Positions 17,260-25,409 are shown, numbered from the stretch's first letter. The stretch is 64,000 nt of DNA from Pacificispira sp002696645 (GCF_048892425.1 NZ_JBLZHU010000001.1:496001-560000); one strand, 5' to 3'. The notes: generated by a model from the letters alone, not told the origin. Program-made: numbers and translations.

Positions 17260-19353
17260 ATGCCCAGTCGTCGCACAGCCCGTGTGTTCTTTGCAGGGCT
17301 GTTTGGCCTGGGTGTCTTTCTGTCTGTCGCTGGATCGCATGGTTTTGCGCAATCAACTGGCAATCCAGCCGATGATATCGCCAAGCCCAGCTTCAGCCCC
17401 CAACGCGATGCCTATCGCGCCAGCGAGGTTGATCCCGTAACCTTGGCCATTTTGTCGGACGCTCTGTTGCGGCTTCAGTTTCTGGCCGTCGCTGCGCTTG
17501 AGTCTGAGGAAGATGTCGGGTTGGCCCAAAGCGGGGTCGTGCGCGCTTATCTGGCCCGGCGGCAAATGGATAAGGCGATAGAGATCGCACAACGCATTGC
17601 TGATCCCGTTTGGCGTGCTCGGTCCTTTCTATGGATTTCCGACTATGTTCGAATTGTTCAGAAGGACGCCAGCGAGGCACGCGCGTGGATGGACCGCGCG
17701 ATTGCAGAGGTGAAAGACCAACCTCCTTCGGACAAGGTCACTGATACATATGGAATAGCCGCCAATCGCCTGGCTCAAATGGGGGCTGCCGAAGCCGCGA
17801 CGGCGACGGCCAAATTGATTGCGGACCGTCAGGACCGGGTCAGAACATTGCGGGAAATAGCCTCGGTCATTTTGAATTCCAGCGATGATGAAGCAACGAA
17901 ACAGGCCGTCGCAACCGTTCTGCGCCAGACTTTTGATGAGGCAAGCCTGTTACCCAAATCACAAGACCTGTCGCAAGCATATCTGCTGATGGATATCGGG
18001 GCGGCACAGCTTGTGGCGGGGGATACAGCCGGGGCGCAGGTATCCTTCGCGACGGCGCAGCTTGATATCATGAACGGCCCCAGCGATGCCAGGATGCCAG
18101 CCCTTATTCAATTGGCTGCCAAAATGGTGGAATCAGGCAATCAGCGTGGCGGCATGATCGTTGTGCGCATGGTTCCAGAAGGGGCCTATCGAGCGGAGGC
18201 ATTAAGCGCGGTATCTGCGGCTTTGGGGCGGCGTAATATTGATGCGGCAGTCCCTTTATTCAGACTGGCTGAAGAAGAGATTGACCGCATTGAAGATCAA
18301 TCCGCCCGGTTCCGCGCGATCACATATCTGGTGGCGCGGGAAACAGAGATTGGACGCCTGAAAGATGCCTTCGAAACCGCATTCAAGATCACCGAGGATG
18401 TGCCCCGCGCTGAGGCCCTTCTGGGAATGGGGCGCGTTTTGATCGATCAGGGTAAATTGCCCGAAGCTTTGGTGCTGAAAGATTATATTCCCTATATCGG
18501 GATGCGGGCCCAGATCATGGCCGCAGTGGCATTGGGGCGGGGGCTGGAGAATGACCCGGAAGGGGCCAGCGCATTATTGGCTGAATCGCTTGATCCGACT
18601 GGTTTCCCGACCTTACCTGAATATGTCCCGGATGCCCTGGATGCCGTTCTCAGTGCCCAGATCAAGGTTGGGCTGGAAAGCGCGGATCAGGCGATTTTCA
18701 GCCGTGCCCGGGATTTATCAGAGGTCTTGGAGACGGATCTGGCAAAGGTGCGTGCCCTGGTCCAGGTCGCAATCGCAGAAGCAAGACGCGGCCGTATTGA
18801 AGACGCCCAGAAAACCATCAGTGCAGCCTATCGCATTGCCTTTGAGAATAAGGGCGATCAGGGGTTCAATTCTGCCCTGCTGGCAATTTCTCTGGCACAA
18901 TTGGCGGCGGGGGATCTCTTGGGGGCCTATGACACGGCGGCGCGCATCCCGGAACCGCAATCGGGTGTGGTTCTGCCGCGTACACCAGATGGCGGGTTTG
19001 ACGTCCCTAGGTATCAGGCCTTGATCCGTGTGGCGGCGGCGGCTGGTCGATTGGGTGATCCAAATTTTGGCCAGGAAGTCACGGATAAGATTGGGGTTGA
19101 TCCAGCCAAAGCGGTGGGCCTTGCCGCTGTTGCGATCGCGATGTCGAATCAATCGGCAGATCTGATTGATGTCATCAATGACATTCGGGATGGGGCGCTG
19201 TTATCCCCAAATTACGAGTCTCTGGCGCAGGAACAGCCTGCTGCAGCGGCGCCAACCGGCGCACAGATACCCGAGAGTGCGCCTGCTGTGTCACAGGAGC
19301 AACCCATGGAACAGGCGCCGACTTTGGCGCCCCTGCCTGAAGCCGGTAACTAG
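17260..19353 (+). CDS. Exported alpha-helical repeat (TPR-like) protein, unknown function
   Basis: A 697-residue protein with a clear signal peptide (basic start, hydrophobic FFAGLFGLGVFLSVAG, cleavage around GFA-Q near residue 31). The mature part is almost entirely Ala/Leu-rich helices with degenerate tetratricopeptide-like repeats, for example around ARRQMDKAIEIAQRIADPVW and the recurring patterns of AQ/AR followed by IAxxL. The C-terminus is a low-complexity Ala/Pro/Gln tail. It is probably periplasmic or outer-membrane associated and binds proteins. The frame is open 35 codons further upstream inside purB, but the ATG at 17260 directly precedes the signal peptide. I do not recognise a named family. 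Confidence 0.8.
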   Translation: MPSRRTARVFFAGLFGLGVFLSVAGSHGFAQSTGNPADDIAKPSFSPQRDAYRASEVDPVTLAILSDALLRLQFLAVAALESEEDVGLAQSGVVRAYLARRQMDKAIEIAQRIADPVWRARSFLWISDYVRIVQKDASEARAWMDRAIAEVKDQPPSDKVTDTYGIAANRLAQMGAAEAATATAKLIADRQDRVRTLREIASVILNSSDDEATKQAVATVLRQTFDEASLLPKSQDLSQAYLLMDIGAAQLVAGDTAGAQVSFATAQLDIMNGPSDARMPALIQLAAKMVESGNQRGGMIVVRMVPEGAYRAEALSAVSAALGRRNIDAAVPLFRLAEEEIDRIEDQSARFRAITYLVARETEIGRLKDAFETAFKITEDVPRAEALLGMGRVLIDQGKLPEALVLKDYIPYIGMRAQIMAAVALGRGLENDPEGASALLAESLDPTGFPTLPEYVPDALDAVLSAQIKVGLESADQAIFSRARDLSEVLETDLAKVRALVQVAIAEARRGRIEDAQKTISAAYRIAFENKGDQGFNSALLAISLAQLAAGDLLGAYDTAARIPEPQSGVVLPRTPDGGFDVPRYQALIRVAAAAGRLGDPNFGQEVTDKIGVDPAKAVGLAAVAIAMSNQSADLIDVINDIRDGALLSPNYESLAQEQPAAAAPTGAQIPESAPAVSQEQPMEQAPTLAPLPEAGN

Positions 19354-19357
19354 CCGC

Positions 19358-19783
19358 TTATTCGAAGTCGCTGAGAGTGAGGCCCAATGCCTCGCAGATA
19401 ATTTCGCACTGGGCGCGTTCGCTGGGCAGCAGCACGCCGTCGACCTGACCGACCGCCAGCGCCACCTTAACCAATAGTACGGCATCGCCCGCATCGCTGC
19501 GGCAGTCGGCGATTGGTTTTAGGGCATCTTCGCGCCCCTGAGCGGGATCAGCCTTGATTGCTTCTATCGTTTCATTGAACAGATCAATCGCTTCGTGCAC
19601 ATCAAAAATGCTCAGTCGGTCAATCGCATCGATAATTTGATCCAGTCGACCCCGTTCAGAAAGGGAGACCTCTCCGTCCGCAATCGCCACCAAGGCACAG
19701 GTTGCCATGCACGCTTCCAGGAATGGGCGATGCTTATGGCGTTCATATCGCTCTGCCAATGATTGGCGTAATCCGTCCAGCAT
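19358..19783 (-). CDS. TerB-like tellurite-resistance domain protein
   Basis: A 141-residue helical protein. Residues about 25-50 (ATCALVAIADGEVSLSERGRL) match the acidic TerB motif, with a second acidic turn (GQVDGVLLPSE) near residue 115. TerB domains bind metal ions and occur in membrane-associated stress systems. It is convergent with the helical-repeat gene, leaving four bases between stops, and has a GGGGGT ribosome site. The window also holds a vWA/PP2C/kinase triad of the ter type and another TerB-like gene, but neither is adjacent. Confidence 0.78.
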   Translation of the reverse strand: MLDGLRQSLAERYERHKHRPFLEACMATCALVAIADGEVSLSERGRLDQIIDAIDRLSIFDVHEAIDLFNETIEAIKADPAQGREDALKPIADCRSDAGDAVLLVKVALAVGQVDGVLLPSERAQCEIICEALGLTLSDFE

Positions 19784-19923
19784 TCTACCCCCCTATAATA
19801 GGTCCCGATCGCAACGCTAGTTTGACCGCGCTTATACCCCTTGGTCAAGTGACGGTAGCAGGGTGAAGCCTGTCGCTTTTTCTCTAGTCGTTGTTTAAAT
19901 TTCAGGTAATCTGTTTGAATATT

Positions 19924-20123
19924 GAGCGGTTCCCATTAGGGGATCAAAAGGGAATTCGGTGCGGTGGATGTCTGGATCATGATTGATCTTGATGCTGCCA
20001 AAGCCGAAGCTGCCCCCGCAACTGTAAGCGGCGAGCCGATCGCCCATTCATGCCACTGACAATTTTTTGTCGGGAAGGCAGGGTGGTTCGGCATTGACCC
20101 GCAAGCCAGGAGACCTGCCGCTC
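19924..20123 (+). promoter_or_regulatory. Cobalamin (adenosylcobalamin) riboswitch
   Basis: The conserved core is unmistakable: GGTTCCC ... AAAAGGGAATTCGGTG, then GCTGCCCCCGCAACTGTAAG, GCCACTG, GGGAAGGC and the B12 box CCAGGAGACCTGCC. Closing stem P1 is GAGCGG (19924-19929) with CCGCTC (20118-20123). It lies upstream of the 117-residue unknown protein at 20173. A small stem, CCGGG (20144-20148) with CCCGG (20157-20161), touches the ribosome site GAGGAGG (20161-20167), suggesting translational control. Known switches of this class lower expression when coenzyme B12 is plentiful. Confidence 0.95.
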
Positions 20124-20172
20124 TTCACATTAAACCCAAACGACCGGGCGGGGTGCCCCGGAGGAGGTTACG

Positions 20173-20526
20173 ATGAGTGGACTGGCATATCCTGATTATG
20201 CGGCGTTAGAACATTTCACCTCGACGGGTCAGTCGACAGACTTTCAAAAAATAACAAAGTTAGACCCTCAAAATTGTCTGTCCGGATTGTTTCAATGTGG
20301 CACACCCCTTCCGGTTGGGGCTGCAGAAGATGCGGTGCTATCCTGGTTGATTACGCTGCCTGATGCCATGGATCCAGCACGGGCGGCGGCGATTCTTGGA
20401 CGAATGCCGCTCTTTGCGCAGGCGGATCAGGGGGAAACCGGCCGACTTGCCACGCTATTGCGGGAAATTGCCCAATATCCTGCGGAAAGACTGGCATCCG
20501 GTCGACGACGCCGCCCCCGTAACTAA
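20173..20526 (+). CDS. Unknown 117-residue protein under a cobalamin riboswitch
   Basis: I do not recognise this protein. It has no signal peptide or membrane span. It starts MSGLAYPDYAALEHF and has an Ala-rich helical middle (MDPARAAAILGRMPLF) and a strongly basic tail (SGRRRRPRN). Two cysteines (NCLSGLFQCG, 7 apart) are present. A textbook ribosome site, GGAGGAGG, precedes the ATG, and codon choice resembles its neighbours, so it is probably a real gene. B12 riboswitches usually control cobalamin synthesis, cobalt or B12 import, or B12-independent isozymes. A role in one of these is inferred from position only. The manganese riboswitch of the next gene begins 39 bp after the stop. Confidence 0.68.
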   Translation: MSGLAYPDYAALEHFTSTGQSTDFQKITKLDPQNCLSGLFQCGTPLPVGAAEDAVLSWLITLPDAMDPARAAAILGRMPLFAQADQGETGRLATLLREIAQYPAERLASGRRRRPRN

Positions 20527-20565
20527 AGGCTATTGACGATCCGGTTCCGGCTGGGTATCCTCTAC

Positions 20566-20734
20566 GCACTCCGTAGGGGAGTAGCCGCCCTTCTTATAGG
20601 GGCCTGTGTCAACATACTTGGCAACTGCCATGGCACAGGCGGCCAGTCACGGTTTGGCAAGACCTATGGCGATTCTGATCGGGTTCGGAGGGACCGGCCG
20701 TTCGGAGTCGTCATCTTGTCGCCGGTCCCCTTTT
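20566..20734 (+). promoter_or_regulatory. yybP-ykoY manganese riboswitch
   Basis: The two conserved metal-binding loops of this class are present: GGGGAGTAGC (from 20576) and GTCAACATACTTGGC (from 20608). The 3' end is a perfect 9-bp stem, GGGACCGGC (20690-20698) with GCCGGTCCC (20721-20729), followed by CTTTT and then the GGAG ribosome site at 20735. That stem could be a terminator or could mask translation. Members switch on exporters when Mn2+ is high. The following GDT1-family gene is a classic target. Confidence 0.9.
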
Positions 20735-20744
20735 GGAGTGTTTC

Positions 20745-21026
20745 ATGCAGCCTTTTATTGCCATTTTTATCACTGTTTTCCTTGCGGAACTGGGAGATAA
20801 GACCCAGTTGGCGACGGTTCTGTTCGCCACGGATAAGGCGATGACACCTTTTGGTGTTTTCTGTGCCGCCGCCGCTGCGTTGGTCTTATCAACCGCTCTG
20901 GCGGTGTTTCTGGGCACCGTTGCAGAACGCACATTGACCATGATCCCCTTGAAACTGATCGCGGGCTGCGGATTCGTAATCATGGGGCTGTGGAGTATCT
21001 ATGATCACTTTCAGGGATCCTGGTGA
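20745..21026 (+). CDS. TMEM165/GDT1 (UPF0016) family manganese exporter, single-repeat form
   Basis: A 93-residue inner-membrane protein with about three transmembrane helices and one copy of the family motif E-x-G-D-K-T (ELGDKTQLATVL, starting at residue 15). Full-length GDT1 proteins have two such repeats; the short form must pair as a dimer or with a second subunit. Bacterial members export Mn2+. The ATG at 20745 is used, with GGAG six bases upstream; an earlier TTG is not needed. The upstream yybP-ykoY riboswitch supports a manganese role. No second small subunit is adjacent. Confidence 0.92.
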   Translation: MQPFIAIFITVFLAELGDKTQLATVLFATDKAMTPFGVFCAAAAALVLSTALAVFLGTVAERTLTMIPLKLIAGCGFVIMGLWSIYDHFQGSW

Positions 21027-21048
21027 TTCCAGATATGCGCGCACCACA

Positions 21049-21843
21049 CTAGGCTGGTTTCCAGGTCAGGCAGGTTTCCAACATGCGTTGCAAATGGGCG
21101 CGCACCTTGTTGGCCCTATCGTCCAGGTAGGGCCAGGGCGCGCTTTCCTGCATATAGGTGATCTGGCTCAATTCCAACTGGATTGCATGAACATGATCCC
21201 GGGGAATGCCATAATTGCGCGTAATGTATCCGCCCTTGAACCGGCCATTCAGCACGGCAGTGAAACCTGTGGCGGCTTGTGCCTGTGCCAGCACGGCCTG
21301 GGCCAGATCTGGCGCGCAACTTTTGTCCATATTGGTGCCCAGATTAAAATCGGGCAGCTGTCCCTCAAAGAATCGAGGGACGCGCGACGCAATAGAATGC
21401 GCGTCCCACAAGACGGCGTGACCATGCTCCTGCTTGATGCGGTCCAGTTCTTTCGCAAGGGCCGTGTGATAGGGCATCCAATACCCATCGATCCGCCCCA
21501 TGACTTCGGCCATATCAGGATCAATATCATCCTGATAAATCGCATCGCCTGAGAAAGTATCAACCGGAACCAACCCTGTTGTCGCCTTTCCCGGATACAG
21601 ATTTTCATCATCGGGGGGTCGATTAAGATCAATGACGTACCGCGAATATTCCGCGACAAGCACAGAGGCCCCCATGTCGGCGGCAAAATCATACAGCCGA
21701 TCCACATGCCAGTCGGTATCTGGCAGCGGCTTGGCCGCATCCGTCAGTCGATTCGAGATATCTTTGGGTACAGCTGTTCCTGAGTGGGGAACACTGACGA
21801 GAAGCGGCGCTGTGCCACTGTGAAGGCGATAGCTTGATGACAT
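21049..21843 (-). CDS. hutG: N-formylglutamate amidohydrolase (deformylase)
   Basis: A 264-residue enzyme that hydrolyses N-formylglutamate to glutamate and formate, the last step of the five-step histidine-degradation route. Family patterns include LLVSVPHSGTAVP at the start, DRLYDFA, AEYSRYVIDLNRPPD, WDAHSI and the late GGYITRNYG. Length fits. No other hut gene is in the window, so it is either a lone part of a scattered pathway or acts on another N-formyl amino acid. It is convergent with the GDT1 gene, 22 bp apart. Confidence 0.9.
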   Translation of the reverse strand: MSSSYRLHSGTAPLLVSVPHSGTAVPKDISNRLTDAAKPLPDTDWHVDRLYDFAADMGASVLVAEYSRYVIDLNRPPDDENLYPGKATTGLVPVDTFSGDAIYQDDIDPDMAEVMGRIDGYWMPYHTALAKELDRIKQEHGHAVLWDAHSIASRVPRFFEGQLPDFNLGTNMDKSCAPDLAQAVLAQAQAATGFTAVLNGRFKGGYITRNYGIPRDHVHAIQLELSQITYMQESAPWPYLDDRANKVRAHLQRMLETCLTWKPA

Positions 21844-21957
21844 TTCGGGAGATTACTTGAATTATTCGTTAAATCAATGTCCTAACGTCGTGTTTTTTCG
21901 ACTCTCAGTAGTATTGTGTTTCGCTGATATCGCACGCGACCCCCAACACCCATGACT

Positions 21958-22590
21958 GCCGCCCTGGACCCCGGATCGGTGTCCGGGATGACGATGTTGA
22001 CGCCAAAGACACCCTCACCCTGAGGAGCGTAGCGTCTCGAAGGGGGAGCCCTCTGTAAGCACCGAACTTACAGCCCCTCCTTCGAGACGGCGCTGCCGCG
22101 CCTCCTCAGGATGAGAATGAGACGATTGGTGGGATTGTCAGTTCCCTGCTGATATCCAGAGCCACAGGCACCAATCGCGCCAGCCGCCCTGGACCCCGGA
22201 TCGGTGTCCGGGGTGACGATGTTGACGCCAAAGGCACCCTCACCCTGAGGAGCGTAGCGTCTCGAAGGGGGAGCCCTCTGTAAGCACCGAACTTACAGCC
22301 CCTCCTTCGAGACGGCGCTGCCGCGCCTCCTCAGGATGAGAATGAGACGATTGGTGGGATTGTCAGTTCCCTGCTGATATCCAGAGCCACAGGCACCAAT
22401 CGCGCCAGCCGCCCTGGACCCCGGATCGTTGTCCGGGGTGACGATGTTGACGCCAAAGGCACCCTCACCCAGAGGAGCGTAGCGTCTCGAAGGGGGAGGG
22501 TGGTGTTGAAGGTCAGACGTGGAAAGTTATAGGGCACCAGTTCCTCTACGCCCTCTGCGGTTAACCTTTGCCCACTCCTCATACCCGCGG
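21958..22590. repeat. Composite palindromic repeats with a 225-bp tandem unit, locus 2
   Basis: The 788-bp gap 21844-22631 is mostly repeats. Module A begins at 21958, 22183 and 22408, giving a period of exactly 225 bp: two almost identical complete units and a third cut short near 22500. Each unit holds module A (CCCCGGATC ... GTCCGGGG), module B (CCTGAGGAGCGTAGCGTCTC against CCTTCGAGACGGCGC) and a spacer containing GATATCCAGAGCCACAGGCA. After the third unit come modules D (TCTGCGGTTAACCTTT) and C (CATACCCGCGGAGGCGGGT). Nothing in it looks coding. 21844-21957 shows no feature. Confidence 0.92.
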
Positions 22591-22631
22591 AGGCGGGTGG
22601 GGTGCTGTCACCTGATACCGTTTGTGGTGCG

Positions 22632-23294
22632 TCACAGAACCTTGTTTAGAAAACTGATTGTGCGTTCCCAGCTTACATCGGCTGCATTGCGATTGAACAC
22701 CTCGCGGGTTTGATTGAAAAATCCATGTTCACCGTCGTATTCGTGAATATCAACCGGGCTTTTCACGCCGGCCATATCCTTGCGCAATTGTTCAACCGCT
22801 TGTGGGGTGCACCAATCATCCTTGGTGGCGAAATGGGCCTGGAAAGGCACGGAGATTTTGGCGGGGTCGGCGGCTTCTTTCGGTGGGATGCCATAGAAGC
22901 ATACACAGGCATCACATTCAGGAACCTTTACGCCCGCGATGATGGTCAGGGCACCGCCCATGCAAAACCCCATAACAGCCGTTTTTGTGCCAGTTTTGGC
23001 TTTCAAATACTGAACCGCGCCACGGGTATCCTGTTCGGACGCCCCAACCCAGTCCAGGCCGGTCATCATATGGCTGGCCTCATCCGCATCCTGGGTTACC
23101 CGGCCTTCGTACAGGTCGGGGGCCAGGGCGGTATAGCCCGCTGCGGCGAAACGATCTGCGACACCTTTGATTTGGTCGTTCAGGCCCCACCATTCCTGCA
23201 GCACGACAACGCTGCCTTTTGGCTCAGTTGCTGTCGCCAGATAGCCTTTGGCTTCCGTCCCGTCCGGACAGGTAAAGCTGATTAAATCACCCAT
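22632..23294 (-). CDS. Dienelactone hydrolase family protein
   Basis: A 220-residue alpha/beta hydrolase of the dienelactone hydrolase type. The nucleophile is a Cys in the elbow AVMGFCMGGAL, which is the DLH pattern rather than the serine of most alpha/beta hydrolases. An Asp near DDWCTP and a His in YDGEHGFFNQ complete the triad. The ATG at 23294 (MGDLISFTC) has AGGGAGA upstream, and the 11 earlier residues are not needed. The broader family opens lactone rings in aromatic breakdown, but many members are general esterases. Confidence 0.9.
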   Translation of the reverse strand: MGDLISFTCPDGTEAKGYLATATEPKGSVVVLQEWWGLNDQIKGVADRFAAAGYTALAPDLYEGRVTQDADEASHMMTGLDWVGASEQDTRGAVQYLKAKTGTKTAVMGFCMGGALTIIAGVKVPECDACVCFYGIPPKEAADPAKISVPFQAHFATKDDWCTPQAVEQLRKDMAGVKSPVDIHEYDGEHGFFNQTREVFNRNAADVSWERTISFLNKVL

Positions 23295-23342
23295 GGTCTT
23301 TCTCCCTAATCGCTGTGTTATCTGCACTTATATATAGGGTCA

Positions 23343-23810
23343 TCAGGCTTGTTTTAAATAGGTCAGGGGCAGCGTTGTCGTTGCCTTGATTTCCTCCATT
23401 GCAAAGCTTGAGGAGACATCTGACAGATCAATGGCCGAAATCAGGCGCTTGTAAAAGGCGTCATAGGCGGGGATATCCGGCACGACGACTTTCATCAGAT
23501 AGTCAATGTCACCGCTCATCCGGTGGAACTCAATGACTTCGGGCATGGATTGAACGACTTTAGCAAATTTCGTCAACCAGTCCGCCGCATGGGTTTTGGT
23601 GCGGATCGACACGAAGACCGTCGTGCCAACCCCCAGCAGGTCACGGTCCAGCAGCGCGACGCGCTTTCGAATGTATCCCGCTGTTTCCAATTGTCGAACC
23701 CGCCGCCAACAGGGAGTCGGGGACAGGCCGACCCTGTCAGCCAGATCTGCGGTAGAAAGCGCAGAATCTTCCTGCAAAGCGGCCAAAATTCGGTGATCGA
23801 TTGCATCCAT
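23343..23810 (-). CDS. Lrp/AsnC-family transcriptional regulator
   Basis: A 155-residue feast/famine regulator. The N-terminal helix-turn-helix is visible (ALSTADLADRVGLSPTPCWRRVRQLETAGYI), followed by the ligand-binding RAM domain with its central MSGDIDYLMKVVVPD. The ATG at 23810 is taken, with AGGA eight bases ahead; one three codons upstream is possible. It stands divergent from the DUF6356 gene across an AT-rich 160-bp gap and follows the DLH gene by 48 bp. Its target and amino-acid effector are not evident. Confidence 0.9.
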   Translation of the reverse strand: MDAIDHRILAALQEDSALSTADLADRVGLSPTPCWRRVRQLETAGYIRKRVALLDRDLLGVGTTVFVSIRTKTHAADWLTKFAKVVQSMPEVIEFHRMSGDIDYLMKVVVPDIPAYDAFYKRLISAIDLSDVSSSFAMEEIKATTTLPLTYLKQA

Positions 23811-23970
23811 GATATACATCCTAGGTGAATTTTTACATTATATATTAAAATAATAGCATAAAATTTAACAGAAAGTCATTTTTAATAGTATATTTAGAAA
23901 CAAATTCCAGCGATTATCGTAGATACTATTCTGAATAAACAAATCGTTCTGCCAGAACAGGAGATAAAAG

Positions 23971-24234
23971 ATGATCCGCACCGCTTTCACACAGCACCCA
24001 TCCTCTGTTGGGGAGACATATACAGAGCATATGGGAACCGCGCTCAGTTTTGCGGGCCCTTTGCTGCTGGCAGGTCTTTGCTGCCTGGTGCATGCGGTGT
24101 TGCCCTTTGCCTTTGAGAGGACGGGCAGTCGGATCATATCCGGGCTTCATACGCGTATGGTGACGAACCGGGTGAAGGCTCAGAATCGCCAGAATGTTGT
24201 GTCTGGCCCGTCAGAACTGATCTGGGAGATCTAA
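23971..24234 (+). CDS. DUF6356 family small membrane protein
   Basis: An 87-residue protein with the DUF6356 pattern: HPSSVGETYTEHMGTALSFAG, one or two hydrophobic helices (LLLAGLCCLVHAVLPFAF), then FERTGSRIISGLHTRMV. It is probably an inner-membrane protein with the termini in the cytoplasm. The family is widespread in Alphaproteobacteria and has no known function. An AGGAGA ribosome site precedes the ATG. Short palindromic repeats follow directly after the stop. Confidence 0.88.
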   Translation: MIRTAFTQHPSSVGETYTEHMGTALSFAGPLLLAGLCCLVHAVLPFAFERTGSRIISGLHTRMVTNRVKAQNRQNVVSGPSELIWEI

Positions 24235-24237
24235 TGC

Positions 24238-24358
24238 ATCACGCGCACGCGTGAGCATAGATAAACACAGCATCACGCGCCCGCGTGAGCGTAAAAAAAC
24301 CAAACTATCACGCGCCCGCGTAAGCGTAAAAAAAACCAAACTATCACGCGCCCGCGGC
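24238..24358. repeat. Four short palindromic repeats with A/T tracts overlapping the ribF 3' end
   Basis: The unit ATCACGCGCCCGCGTGAGC recurs at 24238, 24272, 24306 and 24343 (steps of 34, 34 and 37 bp). Each core is a palindrome (TCACGCG/CGCGTGA, one arm changed in the third copy). Copies are joined by AAAAAAACCAAACT-type linkers. On the minus strand each hairpin precedes T-runs, so the array may end ribF transcripts. The last copy contains the ribF stop codon and its final codons. No Cas genes are near and spacers are not unique, so it is not CRISPR. Confidence 0.8.
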
Positions 24359-25294
24359 GCGGTTGTCCAGGATGATTTTGGCCGCGTGACAGTCTTTTGT
24401 AATCTGCGCCTTTAAGGCATCCAGGCCGTCGAACTTACGTTCCCCCCGGATGAATTCAATCAGGGCTACCCGCATATGCGTGCCATAAAGATCGCGGTCG
24501 AAATCAAACAAGTGCACTTCGAATTTCTCACTCAGGCCATCAACAGTGGGACGCATGCCCAAATTGGCGACACCATCGCACCAGACGGTCTCTCCAACCC
24601 GCCCGGTCTCTACCCCGACCCGAACCGCATAGACGCCATAGGCGGGGCGGATATAGTCACTCATATCCAAATTGGCGGTTGGAAAACCAATCGTGCGGCC
24701 AATCTGAGCGCCGTGCAGCACCTCGCCCTCGACCTCGAAAGGGCGACCCAGCAAGGCAGCGGCCTGGCCCGGTTCGCCACTTTTCAGATAATCGCGAATG
24801 CGGGTTGAAGAATAGACTTCCCCCGTTGCCGCCGCCGCAGGGTCAATGATACGGGTTTCAAAGCGTGTGTCGGCACGCAAGGTGTCGGTATCGCCGGTGC
24901 GGCCCTTCCCGAATTTGAAATCATAGCCCACCACCAGAACACCGGTTCCCAAGGCCTTCACCAGAATTTCGTCAATAAAGGCCTGTGCATCCAGATTGGC
25001 CAGCGGCGTGTCGAAATTCAGGCAGATCAGCGAATCGATCCCAATGGCTTGCAGCAGATGCGCCTTGTTCCAGAACGGGGTCAGCCGGAATGGAGGATCG
25101 TCAGGTCGAAAGAATTCACGCGGATGTGGCTCGAAAGTTAGAACAGCAAGGTCACGGCCCTGCGCCTCTGCGAATTCAGCGGCTTGGCCAATGACGGACT
25201 GATGGCCGCGATGCACCCCATCAAAATTTCCCAGAACAATCACGGCGCCGAAACGCTCTGATGGATAATCTTTGGGTTCTCTAAAAATCTGCAT
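24344..25294 (-). CDS. ribF: Bifunctional riboflavin kinase / FMN adenylyltransferase
   Basis: A 316-residue two-domain enzyme that phosphorylates riboflavin to FMN and adenylates it to FAD. The N-terminal nucleotidyltransferase shows LGNFDGVHRGHQ, TFEPHPREFF and YSSTRIRDYLKSGE; the C-terminal flavokinase shows GRTIGFPTANLD and YGVYAVRV. Length is typical. The C-terminal residues (RAAGA) are encoded inside the last copy of the short palindromic repeats, suggesting that a repeat has invaded or redefined the 3' end. Confidence 0.96.
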   Translation of the reverse strand: MQIFREPKDYPSERFGAVIVLGNFDGVHRGHQSVIGQAAEFAEAQGRDLAVLTFEPHPREFFRPDDPPFRLTPFWNKAHLLQAIGIDSLICLNFDTPLANLDAQAFIDEILVKALGTGVLVVGYDFKFGKGRTGDTDTLRADTRFETRIIDPAAAATGEVYSSTRIRDYLKSGEPGQAAALLGRPFEVEGEVLHGAQIGRTIGFPTANLDMSDYIRPAYGVYAVRVGVETGRVGETVWCDGVANLGMRPTVDGLSEKFEVHLFDFDRDLYGTHMRVALIEFIRGERKFDGLDALKAQITKDCHAAKIILDNRAAGA

Positions 25295-25409
25295 GAAGGC
25301 AAACCGTTCCTGACTGCTATAGTATTCTCAGAAGATAGCGGTTGAAGCGCAGGCGTGAAACCTTCCTGCGTGTGGTAGCGGCGCTTTATTTTGTGAATGG
25401 GAGTATGAA

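Noticed and set aside
21958..22590. Remnant of an insertion sequence
   Set aside because: No transposase-like frame or terminal inverted repeats with target duplication were seen; the content is only palindromic modules.
24238..24358. CRISPR-like array of short repeats
   Set aside because: Only four imperfect palindromic units, linkers are alike rather than unique, and no cas gene is nearby.
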